Source of the DNA: Branchiostoma floridae
Taxonomy: Eukaryota; Chordata; Leptocardii; Amphioxiformes; Branchiostomatidae
NCBI RefSeq assembly: GCF_000003815.2
Contig: NC_049997.1
Location: 10,223,860-10,287,859, forward strand
Direction: 5' to 3'
Length of the DNA stretch: 64,000 nucleotides
Of this stretch, positions 26,027 to 38,383 are shown one piece after another (within the stretch, counting starts at the first letter, position 1; each line of letters begins with the position of its first letter). A program made the position numbers and the translations under genes. The notes beneath the pieces were generated by a model. The model was not told the origin of the DNA and searched no databases. It saw nothing but the letters and a program-made list of their open reading frames with translations.

Positions 26027-29000
26027 TATTTTTTGTCCTCAACTCCACAGACTGTGCCCTCGTTGTGTTTGTATGCTCACACTAACTGATAGTACTTTTT
26101 TATGGTACATTGTATGTTGTTCCCCTTTTTGCAAGGGGTAGATATGCTTTCCCTTCAGATGTGAAACTATTAGAATGATTTGGTCCATAATTAACTAACA
26201 GTTTGACAGATAATAAGAAAGTCTGTAACAAAAGATGATGAGGCATTTTGTCCCAATTTGACAAGTATGACCCTTCAAAGCTGAAGCAATTTGGTGGATA
26301 CTATATGAAAGCTAATCACACCAGCAGCAAACTAGTTATAACAGTTTTGTTTCTTAGATTTCTAAGTCTGGAATTTTGCATCTACAGGTGTTGAGCGGAG
26401 AAGGATCTATGACATCGTGAATGTCCTGGAGAGTGTTCAGGTGGTCAGTCGTCTGGCCAAGAACCGCTACAACTGGCATGGCAGGACCCTGCTCAACAAC
26501 ACTCTGTCACGACTTAAGGTAGGTCTCGGGGGTCCTCTTGTACTTAAAACTACTTTGTGGTCAATTTTGAATCCATTGTTTCAAAGACCTGTTGTTTCGT
26601 GATACCACTAGCTCTCCTTTTGTCTGGCTCGTGCTTGTTTGTAGTGCTAGTAACTAGTATTGCCCTTTACTCTAGATGCCTTGCACTTACGCTTTTGTCT
26701 GAAATGAACAAACTATTGTTGTATGTAGTCCCAAAGTTAGGAGAAGGTCATCATAACATTTACATGTACTATCACAAAAACAGATGATTCTGAATACCTG
26801 TAATTTCCAACCCGAAAAATGGACTTACCCAAATTTTCTACTGTCCAACATCAGACAGTCATATTATGCAGATAACTCACATGCAAATTATGATTCACTG
26901 CTGGAACATGACTCAGGCTAAGTCATGTGTTCTATCCGCATTTTTTTTGGTTGAAAATTAAAGTTTAACTGGCTGTAAAACATTCCTTCTTTATGACAGG
27001 TCCAGGGCCTTGAGATGAAGTATGATGAGATGATGGAGCAGGTGAAACAGCAGGAGGAGGAGGATGAGTTTGAGCCGAGATCTCGCAAGGCGCCGCTCCA
27101 CGTCAACAAGGACATGAACATGCCTAACCGCACAGGCTACCGCTTCGATGCCTCTTCTATCCTGAAAGGTAGGAAGGTTTGACTATTGATATATAGACAT
27201 GTCACGATGTCAGTGTTTTTGGTTGTCTTTCATGGTACAGTATATTATTCGGTGCCCCAAAGAAGTAAAGGTTAAGATAGACCAACAGCTTTTTTTGGCC
27301 AATGGGGCAGTCGGTGAATTGTTATCTGAAGAACACAATGTCTAGCCAGTAATGCCAGGGATCAAACCCGTTCTTGTGTCCAGTAGCCTAGTGTCTAAGC
27401 CAATCAAGGCCATCGAGTTTAGATAAAAGATTTTTTTTGTCACAGTTTGACTGACTTTCATCTTTCTTTCTTCCAAACAGCTGGTGCCACTGCCATTGCC
27501 ATGAGTCGTAGAGACAAGTCCCTCGGGGCCATGAGCCAGAAGTTCATCATGCTGTTCTTGGCTTCAAATGTAAGTCTTCATGTTGAACCTAGCTTTACCA
27601 TGTCAGGAATTCTTATGTGTAGAAAAGCATGCTCTTCTTGGCTTCAAATGTAAGTCTTCATGTTAACCCAAACCTCACCATGTCAGTAATTCTTATGTGT
27701 AGAAAAGTATGCTCTTCTTGGCTTCAAATGTAAGTCTTCATGTTAACCCAAACCTCACCATGTCAGTAATTCTTATGTGTAGAAAAGTGTGCTCTTCTTG
27801 GCTTCAAATGTAAGTCTTCATGTTGAACCAAACCTTCTTGTCAGTAATTGTTATGTGCAGAATAGAATGGCCAACAAGGTTGTCCCTCAATCCAACTGAA
27901 ATATTTGAACAATTTTGGTTACACAGCTGTAATTGCAAGTATTTCTTCACCTACCAGCTGAAAAAGAATGATCCTATTTATAAATCCTTTGTCCTTTGAT
28001 TGATGATTTATCTCCTTATTTATTTGAAATGACCTATCCCGATTAGATCTATGAAATTTTATTGCAAATTCTTGCCCGTGAGGTAATTGCAGGTACAAAC
28101 AGTGTCTATTCTAGCCTAAAGCTAACTACAGAATTCTCTGTTTTAATGATTAATGCCAATTTTATTTAATAATGCACATTCACATGTCTTGTAAAGTTGC
28201 TGAATTACAGATGCTGATGATACAATGCTGTCCAAAACATTTGAAAACAAGAGTTTTTCTTTCCCAGGTGAAGGACATCTCCCTGGAGACGGCTGCTAAG
28301 GTCCTGATTGGAGAGGGAGGACCCTGCGCTGACGAGAACTCCAAGTTCAAAAGTAAGTCAGTAGAACATAGAAACATAGAAAACTACAAGCACTTGAAAT
28401 ACAAACCTGGTGTAATGTCAAGACCTTTGGTCCATCATCTAGATAGGATTCTTTTAGCCTGATTAAATGTTGCTTATAGCAGCCCGCCAAACATCCGCCG
28501 GCCCCCTAGAAGGGGAGGGGCCAGTTACAGCCCTGGACAGCAGAGTTTGTGTTACACAGACTAGTATTCTTTCTGCTTGTGTCAATGGGGAAAACTTTTG
28601 TAGGAGACCATCAAAAAGTGGTCACATTGGCCAGGCAGTCCTTATGTAGACGTGGTCACTTTTAGTAAGTTTTGCAGGTTTGACTGTATATCAATGACTA
28701 GGTGGTCCTTGTAGTACGTTTATGCTCTCTAACAAGCTGAGTACAGGTCAAGGTGAATAGAATGCAGTTGCTAGTGGTTCTAAGTACAAATTGTGTAAGG
28801 TTGTGATCAGGCTTTTAGCTAGGATTTTATAATAGGGAGTCCAAACTTATTGGTGAGTCGCGGTAAGTGACTATTGTAGGGGGTGTCTGGTGGCATCCAC
28901 CTTCCATGGTGCAGAGTTTTTGATGATTTTAAGTTAAAACAGTGCATTCTAAGGTATCCCAAGAGGCAAAAATACTGTTACAGATGTCACAGTAGAAGAC

Positions 29001-32000
29001 TGTGACCACAGATGACCTGGTAGCATCCCTGGTCAATCAGAATTTCATGCTTGTCAGACAATTTTCTCCCCAGTATAGGGCGTCCAGGGGCATCAAATTT
29101 CTTGTTATTCTAAGAAAAGTGCGTCCAGATGACGCGTTGATGCATGCCTGGCTAAAAGCCTGGTTGTGATATAAAACTACAAAGTCTAAAGTTAAATAAT
29201 TCTTGTGTTGTACTTCCCAGCTAAGATCCGGCGCCTGTATGACATTGCTAACGTGCTGACGAGTCTGAAGCTGATTAAGAAGGTTCTGGTTCAGGAGGAC
29301 CGCGGGAAGAAACCGGCCTTCACCTGGATTGGGCCTGACCCTGACATTGACACATTCCAAAGTATGTAGCAAAACTTGAGTATTTCTATTTACAAGTCAA
29401 TATTTCTTTTCTTCCCACTGTCTCAAAGTTGAAAATTTGCCTGCTTATAGCACTTCTGTTATGATGTAGTCTCAATGTTGAAAATTTGCCTGCTTATAGC
29501 ACTTTACAACCTTCATCATGTTTGTAGCAAAACTTGAGTTTTTCTATTTACACTGGAGGTCTAGTGTACAAATAGGAACATTTCTTTAAAGTTTACATCT
29601 CATATTCCTTTTACAATATGAGTCTTTTACACTATGTATTCTTGATGCTCCTTTTAAGATTTTAATAATCTTTCCTGACTACTCTGCCTATCACGTTATG
29701 TAATGCCTGGCATTTGTTTGTATGTGACATGTCTGAACAAGGAAATGCCATAAGGAATAGGTAGGAGAGGCATTCTTTGCATCTTGGTTTTTGTTCCTAC
29801 AGTCTGTGTTGTCAGTGATATTATAGTATTGGTGCTGTGTTTTGTGGAAAAAGAAATGTGGTCTATAGTAAATACGGAAAAGATAACAGGATAAAATGTA
29901 ATGTTTTTGGCAATTTGGCCACGAATAATCAATTAAAATATTGTTAATGTGCCATTTACAGTGGAGGAGAATGCTGAATCTGCTGAGCCAGCAGTTATGA
30001 GCCAAGGAACCATGTACGGGACAGCTGCAGTACACAACACACAAGGTAGGTTGTGATAATAGCAATAACATAAAACCATTTTAAAGCTATAGAGTTGTTT
30101 GCAAAGAGGTCTTTGTCAAGAGTTTACAAGAACATGTTTAGGGTACAGTCAGGTGTCTAGCAACCACTCAAGGGACTTTGGAAAAGTAGTTTCTATAGAG
30201 TGTACACTTTATAAGAAAGCTAGTCATACCACAGTCAGTAAAAAGGAACTGGAAAAACTTTGCACTGGTCATACTGCCCAATTGGTACTTAATCATAGGT
30301 GGTATATGTTTGACATTAACTGCCATTAGATTCTGCATTGTGTTACAATCTGATAGAAATATTCATTTCTCAGGTACATGAAATATGACAGCTTATTTTT
30401 CCATTTTGCAGATCTTGGTGTGCGTGTGTTTGCCCCTGCGGGTACAGACAACCCCCGCGGTCTGACCCGCCACGCCTCCTTCCAGGTCCCAGCAGGAACT
30501 GCAGCCAACATGGAACAGAAACCCTTCTCCTCTGCACCCAACAGTCCTGTTAAAGGTGGGTCTAGGGAACTTTTCTACCTTAAGAATTTTGACATGTCTT
30601 TGTTCATGTAAATCTGTCTTTGTATAACCCTCTTTCCAGAATTTGTTAGTTCTTTTTTTTGTTCCAAGGATTCGTCTGTCCTTTTGTATTGGTATCAGAT
30701 TTTTTGTAAAATTCATCTTCCCTGGACAACCCTCAAGTTGTATTAGATTATTCTATCTTAAGAATTTGATTTTGTCTTTGCGTAATTCTGATTTTTCGAA
30801 TCATTGAAATCTATGTCAAGTCTGATGTAAAATGTTTGTTTTTAATCCTTTTTCCATTTCTATGTCTAGATTTTGAGATTGTCATTTGCTAGATATGATT
30901 TTAAGATTTTCAATTTGTTAGACATCTTTCCTGGACAATCCCCAAGTTGTAGTTTGGTTGGTTGCTACATCAAAGTACAAGTAAACATAAACAGCTGGAG
31001 AAATGTTATTCATTTTGTCCGGGGTGTACAATATGATAACGACTTCTAGTATGGCCTGTTTTCCTTTTCCTTTTAGTCCCCCTTCCTTACCTTTGGTCGC
31101 AACAGAAGACAGTGTTGTTGTTGTTGTTGTTTTTTCTTAAAGTTCACAGCAAAACAAGGCTCTTGGAGCCACTCATGCATTTTGGGTTACAGTACTGGAT
31201 TCTGAAGAAAGTTTGTTTTCCCTTGACTTGAAAAGTTTTAGTTTGTACCCAAACAGGGAAGCAATTCTGTGGAAGCTTGTTTATAATGATGGAGTTCTAG
31301 GAAAGAAGCTGTCAGTGTGGATAAACACATGTCTCTCTTCCTGTACAGAACCACCGCAGCAGTTCCGCATGACAGAGCGTATGCAGCAGCTGATGGCTAT
31401 CTGTCGTCTGGAGCAGGAGGTGAACCAACGAGAGGAGGACCGACAGCGCTCGCTCAAACGACAGCTGCTCGAGTGTCAACAGCAGAACGCAGAGCCGCCT
31501 GCTAAAGTAGCGAGAGGAGAGGTAGAACAACCAACAGAAATTACAGTCATCAAGAAGGTACTTTTAGCTGTTGGTTTTCTTAGTTTTGTTCTGCATAGCC
31601 AGTAAAAATTGTCTTTGGGCATAACACTAGTTTTGTACAATAACTTTTAGTCCACTCAAACCCACTAAAGTACAGGGGGTTAGAGAGACAATAGGCAAGG
31701 GAAATTACAGTCATCAAGAAGGTACTTTTAGCTGTTGGTTTTCTTAAGTTTGCTCTTCATGCCCACAGGGTTGGACAAGTTTTCTAAAATTCATTTGCTC
31801 GAAATTTAAATTACATTTTTCTATGTACTTTCACTTCCATCCATGGGATTCTTGTTATTGGCTCTATTTATCTATATTGCCCAATGCTTGATGCCATGAC
31901 TGAAAAGTAGCAAGTATATCAAAATCTCACTCAATGGAAAAAATCTGATAGGGCAAGTGGGGTTGGAAATGCACTCCAATTTCACTTGCCCGAGACAATA

Positions 32001-35000
32001 GGGCTAGTGGACTTATAACACCCTGGTTCAGCAAACTGCCATTGGGCATAACATACCAGTTTTGTACAGTAGGTACAAGCTGTGTAAGACTGGATTAGTC
32101 AATTCAAATCACTAAAGTCCAGAGGGGAGAGAGACAATAGGCAATGGAAATTACACTTATCTAGAAGGTACTTTTAGCTGTTGGTTTTCTTAAGTTTGTT
32201 CTGCATAGTCAGTAAATAAAGTCTTTGGGCATAAACATCAGTTTTGCAGTAGGTACAAGCTGTATAAGATTGGACTATAAGTTTTAGTCCACTCAAACCC
32301 ACTAAAGTACAGAGGGGAGAGAGACAACAGCCAAGGGAAATTACAGTTATCAAGAAGGTACTTTTAGCTGTTGGTTTTCTTAAGTTTGTTCTGCATAGTC
32401 AGTAAATAAAGTCTTTGGGCATAAACATCAGTTTTGCAGTAGGTACAAGCTGTATAAGATTGGACTATAAGTTTTAGTCCACTCAAACCCACTTAAGTAC
32501 AGAGGGGAGAGAGACAACAGCCAAGGGAAATTACAGTTATCAAGAAGGTACTTTTAGCTGTGTGTTTCAAATTGATTGTGACTGCATGTATCTCCCTTAG
32601 GGTGGAAGCAATTATGGTGTAGGTGCTGTGAAGCTTTTGAAGTTTAAAGAAAATTGTAACATTTTGAAGTTTTCTTATATGCTACATAGTTTTATGAATG
32701 GCCTAAGGACATGTTGGTAAATTTACATGTTGTTCCCTATTTCTAAGTTTCCTTTCTTATATTTGAAACACAGGAAGTCCCAAGGCTGATACCGATGTCA
32801 TCGCTACACCCCATCTCGCAGTCAGCACAGGACGCCAAACCCATTGCCATGGTAACGCAGTGCACCAAGGTGTACAGACCCATCCTACCAGCCAACAAGA
32901 TCCGCCTGGCAGCCACAGTCAGTACTGCAGCACAGACCGGGAACACTGTCACATCCACAGCAGGTAGGAGATGAGCACCCATAAACTTCTGTTTTTCCTT
33001 CATTCCTCTCAACTTTCAAACAGTGAATGCTTTGTTAAGCCTGTTATGATAAGCAAATGAAACACTGCAAGCAATCGCGATAAGGTCACAGTGATGGCTA
33101 AAATATCAATTATCGGTAACATGTTAACTATTAATTTGATGTGTTAATTTGAAAATTAATTAGTAATCTAATCTGCCAACATTCTTTAGCCATCAAGTAC
33201 TCCGGTTGTAAACAAAAACAGTGCTCACTCATATTGAAAGTGTAACTTGCATTGGAGGTATGGTAATTTTAAAGGACCAGGGCTCCAGACTAACTTTTTG
33301 ACCTAGGAGCATGGCGCTCCTAACTCCTAAAACTTAGGAGCGCCAGCAAAAATTTAGGAGCACCACTATGAAAGGTTGGGAGCACAAGCAAACGTCTTAA
33401 GTTAAGCCATACAAAGTAGTACTCCTATTAATCAATGTTTAATTATTTTCAGTGATTATAACAGAAAAAGCATTGATCCTGTAAAATGTTTGTCTTTATC
33501 TGAGTGTCACAGTATCAACAAGAATAAAAATAAAAGTAGATAAAAATTTAAAAAAAAAAATTAAAATTAAAATTAAAGAAATAAAAAATCTTCAGAAGTT
33601 TATTTTATAATTACTGTTACCAAGTAACATTTGGAAGAAACATTCAAACTTAGTAGTGTACCTTATTCACCACTTGTGCTATTTTCAATTGTACCCTGGC
33701 TAAAGAAGACAGAATTAAAAAAAAAAATTAAAAAAATATTTAAAAAATAACTGCCCCCTATCTATTATTGATGGTACTGCAGGAAAACTTCAGGAAATGA
33801 GTCATTCTCTCGCGCATTACCGCGAGATTCGGCGAGAGTTGACATGTAGATCCAACATGGCGGATATTTCCGAGCCGATCGAGCATTGTGCATTATTTTG
33901 GAAGGAATTTTTCGTTGCAGGAACATTAAAACAAGTTGACTACCGGTGAAAAATAGTGAAAATGTATCGGTAACATTTTAATTTGTTTGGTTGGTTGTTA
34001 ATTTCTGTGTTTTGATGGAGAATTTACGGATCTGAGTGACTGTGTGTGTGTGCACGTGTGTGAGCTCGTCCCATGTACAGCGATGTTTAGCCATGTTTTC
34101 GTCTTTGTTCAGCGCAAATTTCAAGATTTTTGGAAGGTTTAAGATGGTCTAAAAGGAAAAGGATATATTTGAGTGCTATATTTTTAAGAGTCTAGTACCA
34201 AATCACTTGGCTTTCGGGTTTTTTTGGACCTGAACCGAAACGTTTCTGCTAGTCCAGAACCATGTTACCGGTATTTCATTTTTTTTGCTCATTTTCCGTG
34301 CGACCATCATTTCAAAAATAGGCGCATTATTAAAATTACTGTCGCGATGCGACCAAATTTAGTCGCAGTCACGAGCCCTGAAGACTAAAAACACCTACAG
34401 AAAACTCCTCAGCCATGGTTATATACTACCTAAAGTAGTTGAAAGAGAATACTCCCCATTTCTTAGTCAGTCAGTTTTTCTGTGACAACCTTTATAAAAG
34501 TGTGTATAGCCATCCAGACATGTATCTTAACTTACCTCCTCACAATTTTTCCCCTCCAGATGCGAGCCACACCCTCATCCTTCAGCCTGTGCAGAACTGC
34601 CCTCGGGGGACCGCCGCCAGGATCGTCCTCTCGCCCAGCAAGGCTGCCAATCAAGCCGTCACCATGACAACCACGGGACAGCCCCTGACCACGACCATGT
34701 CCCTGTCCAACCTCCTCAGCACCATGGCTCAGAGCAACGCGGCCAAGCTGTCCGTACAGCTGAAACCGAACTGTTTACCACCACAAAGCACCACAACAAC
34801 GTTTCAGGAACAAGTCAGCATGATGTCACAGCCTCAGGAAAGTAAGGAGGGAGTGCCGAAGCAGGCGAACATGACCAACAGCCCCTTCACCCTGCTGCAG
34901 AGTGCCAACAGCGCGTTCACGGCGACCGCGCGGTACCTTAACGTCGGATCACAGGGTGTGAGCGCTGCAGCCATACCTTCTAGCATCGTGGTGACGCTAC

Positions 35001-36526
35001 CGGATGGAGTTGTGCAAAGTCAGCTGGTAACATCGACGGCTGAACCTGCTCCAGCTAGGAGAAGTGGGCGACCTGTCCAGCCAAAGCGCCTTGGCGACGA
35101 ATTCGAGTACATTCCCGTCGTGAAACGTCGGAGGGTGGGGGAAAGCGCTGGAGGCACCCAACAAGAGGATAGTAAAGAAGGAACATCAGAGGAGGGGGTT
35201 ATATGTCAAAGTGAAAACAAAAGCCAAGGAGCAAGCCCAAGTCGTTCTGAATCTGACAAGGAAAATGCCTCTCCAAGTGAACGCCTAAATAAGGAGCTAG
35301 AGAAAGCACATGATCAGAAGCAGCTGTTGGTTAGCCACAAGCCTTCTCCCCACAGAGCCTTGCATCTTAGTCCAGAGTTCCAAAACTCCTCACCACCCGC
35401 CAAAAGCCACACCTCACCCACCAATGTCGCATCTGACATGGACTTAGCTGTCCCCATTGATGCAGAGGAGGAACAACAAGTTACTGATCAAGAAGGCAAA
35501 GTAGACTCGCAGCATCAAAGCAGGCAAGATCAAAGAGAAACTCAAACCTCCGCCCTCCCTCAGCCCTTTACTCAAAGCTGGCCAGTGGATCAGCAGGTGG
35601 TTGACAGAAAAGAAGCCTCCACATCGGATGTTCCACAAGCAGCCATGTTTCCACCAGATCTGCTCACCACAAAGGTGATCCCAGTCATCGCGTCTCCCTA
35701 CCAGCCGGTCTTCCTGAACCGCAGCGCCAGCAGTTCTCCCGTGGGCTTCTTCAGCCGACCAGTGTCGTTCTCGGACCTGGAGCACGTGTACTCCCCGACG
35801 GGACAGGTCCTCCCCATCCCCACATCCTTCTCCTCGTCTCCCTCCCTGCTACAGAGCATCAGCGGCTCTCCCCCTCAGCTGGCCATGTTTGGGCCAACCC
35901 TACAGCAAGCCGCCAGCCTAGTCACCCCCCAGACCAGCCCCCTACACCACACCAGCCCGCCTCACACCAGTCCCAACCAGTCGCCACTAGTCTTCCCCTC
36001 AGCCATTGTGCCAAGCATCGCACCCGGAGGAAGCCCTACTACCGCCCTTCCTGTTGCCATAACAACGGGGTCATCGACCTTCGGTTTCACCTTCCAACAG
36101 CTGAGAGGAATGGGGGTCACGACCCAGCCTGTTCACATCGCCCTCAACCCGTCCTCCCACTTGCCAATCAACCAGGTTGCCGGTGGCAACACCACCACTT
36201 GCACCTCCAGCCAATCGCAGACCAGCACTGTACCGATGGTGTCAATCGGCCAGGTCGTTAGCGGCAACACGTCTCCCGGAAGCAGCCAAGTGCCTCTTGT
36301 ACTGGGTCAAGGGTCATCCTTGCGACCTGAGTTTGACCCCCTCATCAAAACCCCAAATGCCAACTCGGTCAACAAGGACAGTACTTTCTTTCACAACACG
36401 CCATTGGTTGTCCCAGCTCAGACAGGCATTCTTTCCTCACCAACAGCCAATCAGAGCACAGGACACTTTGGAACAGCTCAGCGGAAGCTGTCCCTGCCAC
36501 ATGATCCTTGCGCAGAAAGCTCATAA
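24894..36526 (+). CDS. E2F7/8: Atypical E2F transcription factor E2F7/8 with two DNA-binding domains (1,329 aa)
   Basis: E2F7 and E2F8 are DP-independent repressors of S-phase genes and act in the nucleus. Coding exons: 24894-25594, 25808-25887, 26388-26518, 27000-27168, 27481-27569, 28268-28352, 29221-29361, 29962-30045, 30412-30555, 31349-31557, 32774-32963, 34560-36526; phases agree and the sum is 3,990 nt. The exon with the start begins at 24,882, and TAA at 24,885 is in frame upstream, fixing ATG 24,894. First winged helix: residues about 222-292, [14 protein letters not shown] to RYNWHG, with [10 protein letters not shown] at 265-274. Second: about 369-456, [14 protein letters not shown] to AFTWIG, with [10 protein letters not shown] at 422-431. 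There is no DP-dimerisation region, as expected. Residues 97-190 hold repeated NLxxL/SPD motifs; 542-611 are Gln/Glu/Arg-rich and likely helical. The 655-residue last-exon tail is Ser/Pro/Thr-rich and makes the protein longer than human E2F7/E2F8 (about 870-910 aa). Confidence 0.95.
25938..26022. repeat. (TA)n microsatellite in E2F7/8 intron
   Basis: About 85 bp of nearly pure TA dinucleotides with two G interruptions (ATGTATATGTATA), lying between the two exons of the first DNA-binding domain. It is likely length-polymorphic. Confidence 0.95.
27551..27860 (+). repeat. 80-bp tandem array that copies an E2F7/8 exon end and splice donor
   Basis: CTTGGCTTCAAATGTAAGTC starts about 5 nt into units at 27,551, 27,631, 27,711 and 27,791, an exact 80-bp period. 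The first unit contains the true exon end (TTCTTGGCTTCAAAT) and donor GTAAGT at 27,570. The others give identical donor contexts at 27,650, 27,730 and 27,810. Use of a later donor would add 80, 160 or 240 nt, and a stop codon lies at 27,651-27,653 in the exon's frame. Confidence 0.95.
28056..28112 (-). mobile_element. Retroelement 3' tail fragment
   Basis: TTTTATTGCAAATTCTTGCC then CGTGAGGTAATTGCAGGTAC is shared in diverged form with 48,239-48,300 and 54,309-54,400. It looks like the antisense 3' end of one retroelement family; no coding remains. Confidence 0.45.
28590..28686. mobile_element. pogo/Tigger-like element end (relic)
   Basis: The sequence AGTGGTCAC, TTGGCCAGG and GCAGGTTTGACTG followed by TA matches the right end of the element at 43,738-44,204. 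The left end is not clear. Confidence 0.4.
28808..29162. mobile_element. hAT-like MITE with 8-bp target duplication
   Basis: The 355-bp element starts CAGGCTTTTAGCTAGG and ends CCTGGCTAAAAGCCTG. It is flanked by the exact 8-bp repeat GTTGTGAT at 28,800-28,807 and 29,163-29,170. CAGG...CCTG ends and 8-bp duplications are hAT features. It has no transposase and sits in the intron between the two exons of the second DNA-binding domain. Confidence 0.85.
31537..32560 (+). repeat. 164-190-bp tandem repeats that copy an E2F7/8 exon end and donor
   Basis: GAAATTACAGT(C/T)ATCAAGAAGGTAC begins at 31,537 (the true exon end, donor at 31,558), 31,701, 32,147 (diverged), 32,337 and 32,527. In pieces: GAAATTACAG, ATCAAGAAG, GTACTTTTAGCTGT. 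The last periods are exactly 190. Spacers share GTCTTTGGGCATAA and CTCAAACCCACT(T/A)AAGTACAG. Five donor-like copies therefore lie within 1 kb. Confidence 0.9.
33278..34380. mobile_element. hAT-like non-autonomous element or composite before the last E2F7/8 exon
   Basis: The left end CAGGGCTCCAGACTAAC and right end AGTCACGAGCCCTG share the short terminal repeat CAGGGCTC/GAGCCCTG seen in widespread hAT families. The inner ends hold small palindromes (GGAGCATGGCGCTCC, GTCGCGATGCGAC). The flanking 8-mers do not match, so the boundaries are uncertain and two elements may be joined. No transposase reading frame is visible. Confidence 0.55.
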
Positions 36527-37470
36527 TACCAGAACAGTACAGCTGCTTTTAATTTCATTACTTTTTTGGCCATCTTTACTTTATTTCATATTTAGCATCT
36601 TTACATTGTTAGAAATCATATTCATTTGGTTTTCTCCACGTAAATAATTGCTTGTTTTTCTTCAGAAGAACATAGCATGGTCTTCAATAGCTGCAAACTC
36701 TTGCACATTCCACTTGATAAACATGCATATCACTGTCTGAATGTAAATGTATTGACAATTAATCGGCTCTGAAAGGAGATTGTTTCGTAGTGGAATAAAC
36801 AGTGAAACTTGGTGCTGTTAAGAACATAGCTTATAGGAAAATGAAGGACTTGTGAAATAGTGTTGATTTTCCTTGGAAAACTCAGAATATGACCAGCTTG
36901 TATGAATTTTGTATGTTCTCTGGTCATATGCAGGCATTTCTATGTAAAATTTGGCAGTTTTTACATTTTCTTTCACTACCATTATTTTCTATTTAGAATT
37001 ATAGTTTATGTAGTCTTTAGCTCAAAGCAAATGTAGACTGCACTTGTTTGATTCAGATATAAATAATTGTACCTAATTTGATATTTATTGCTTCTATGTA
37101 AGCTTTTGTAATCACCTTATTGTAGAGTGATCTAGAGACACACTTTGCTTAAAGTTATGATTTTTTTTACACACAATGGAGTGAACAATTACATTGTGCT
37201 GCTATCAATGCTATACATTTTCCACACAGCAAGAGTGATGATTGTTGTTGGAAAAAAAACTTGACTTTTATTACTTGATTGTCCTAGAAACTGCCAGGTA
37301 CTTTGTACCATAACAGCCTACTTGAAAATATTTCTGTGATTTAGTGTGTTTTATATATTATATGTATATTATTGTTGCCTTTCAATTGGCTGCGAAATAA
37401 TTTTCAATACAAGAAATGTGACATTGCAGTACTTTGTGTTTGTCTTTTTTATGTATTAGATCATTCTCGT
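36527..37470 (+). other. E2F7/8: E2F7/8 3' UTR, with AATAAA at 36,794
   Basis: AT-rich non-coding sequence after the stop. AATAAA at 36,794-36,799 is the first clear polyadenylation signal. Further AT-rich sequence to about 37,470 may be a longer UTR or intergenic DNA. Confidence 0.55.
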
Positions 37471-37739
37471 TGTGATTGAATGACTGAAGGCCTTTGTTGT
37501 ACATGCATATGCCCACTGGGTGAGGTAGTGACCATGACTATGGCACAAAAACAAAACACTATCAACCTAACGCTAGCTATATATATAGCTGGAGTGGTGC
37601 TACACATGGAGTCAACCAAAAGGAAAGGGTGGTCACTGGTCAGACGACATTTTTTTTTCTAAAATTACCTTGTAGTTCCATAGCAACCAGCTTGGGGGCC
37701 CAAACCAACACCACTTCTTGTTAACACATTCCTGCCACC

Positions 37740-38230
37740 AAGATATCAACACCAGAGACCGTCCAAAACCAAAGACTCAAAACCAGAAAGCCCTACTGCA
37801 GTACCAATGCCAGCCACCAGAGGGCCCAAAATCAATTTAAAATCATCAGGTTCACACGAACATGTACCTGTGCATCATGGCAATCCATCCAGATATTCTT
37901 AAGATATTTGACAGAATACGTGAATATTTGCACTAAAATGACCATGCAGATCCCTACCACTTCAACCACATGCCAACACCCATCTTCCACCTTAAATTAA
38001 CAACACGTTTACGTCCAGGACCAAAGCTATTTTTAAAAATACTGCTGCAGTACCAAGTTCAACCAACAGGAGGCCCACTGAAACCATCCTACACCGTCAC
38101 TATTATTGCCCAACCTACCAAACACCATTGCATGCAATCCACCCTGTGGTTCATGAGATATATCCCTATACATCATCCGTACCAAAACAGTACCCCGACC
38201 CTTGTCCTAGGACGTTATATCTTTAATACA
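37740..38230. repeat. Two diverged copies of an unidentified repeat
   Basis: TACTGCAGTACCAATGCCAG / CTGCAGTACCAAGTTCAACC, each followed by ACCA(A/C)(C)AG(A)GGGCCC-like sequence and later by GGCAATCCATCC / TGCAATCCACCC, recur about 260 bp apart. The sequence is CA-rich and non-coding by appearance. Confidence 0.4.
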
Positions 38231-38289
38231 TAACCCCCTTTGTCCTCCGTAGTGGCTGTCCGCATGCGCAAACAAACACTAGTAATTTG

Positions 38290-38383
38290 TTTAAGTTGAT
38301 AACAGAACATCTACCTGTTGTCTGCCGAGCAAAAAGCCAGTCATCCGTTTTGCCTTCCTTAGGCAACTTGCCTGTTCAGACAG
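38290..38383 (+). other. Candidate non-coding first exon of MFSD2-like copy A
   Basis: A donor GACAG/GTATGT at 38,384 could join the acceptor at 39,113 upstream of the copy A start codon. It rests only on splice-site appearance. The rest of 38,400-39,110 shows no feature. Confidence 0.25.

Noticed and set aside
30600-31060. T-rich intron with repeated AAGAATTT(T)GA motifs as a tandem repeat
   Set aside because: Similarity between segments is weak and can be explained by AT-rich composition.
37970-38233. 87-codon frame before the MFSD2-like genes
   Set aside because: Lies in a duplicated CA-rich repeat and has no recognisable domain or splice partners.
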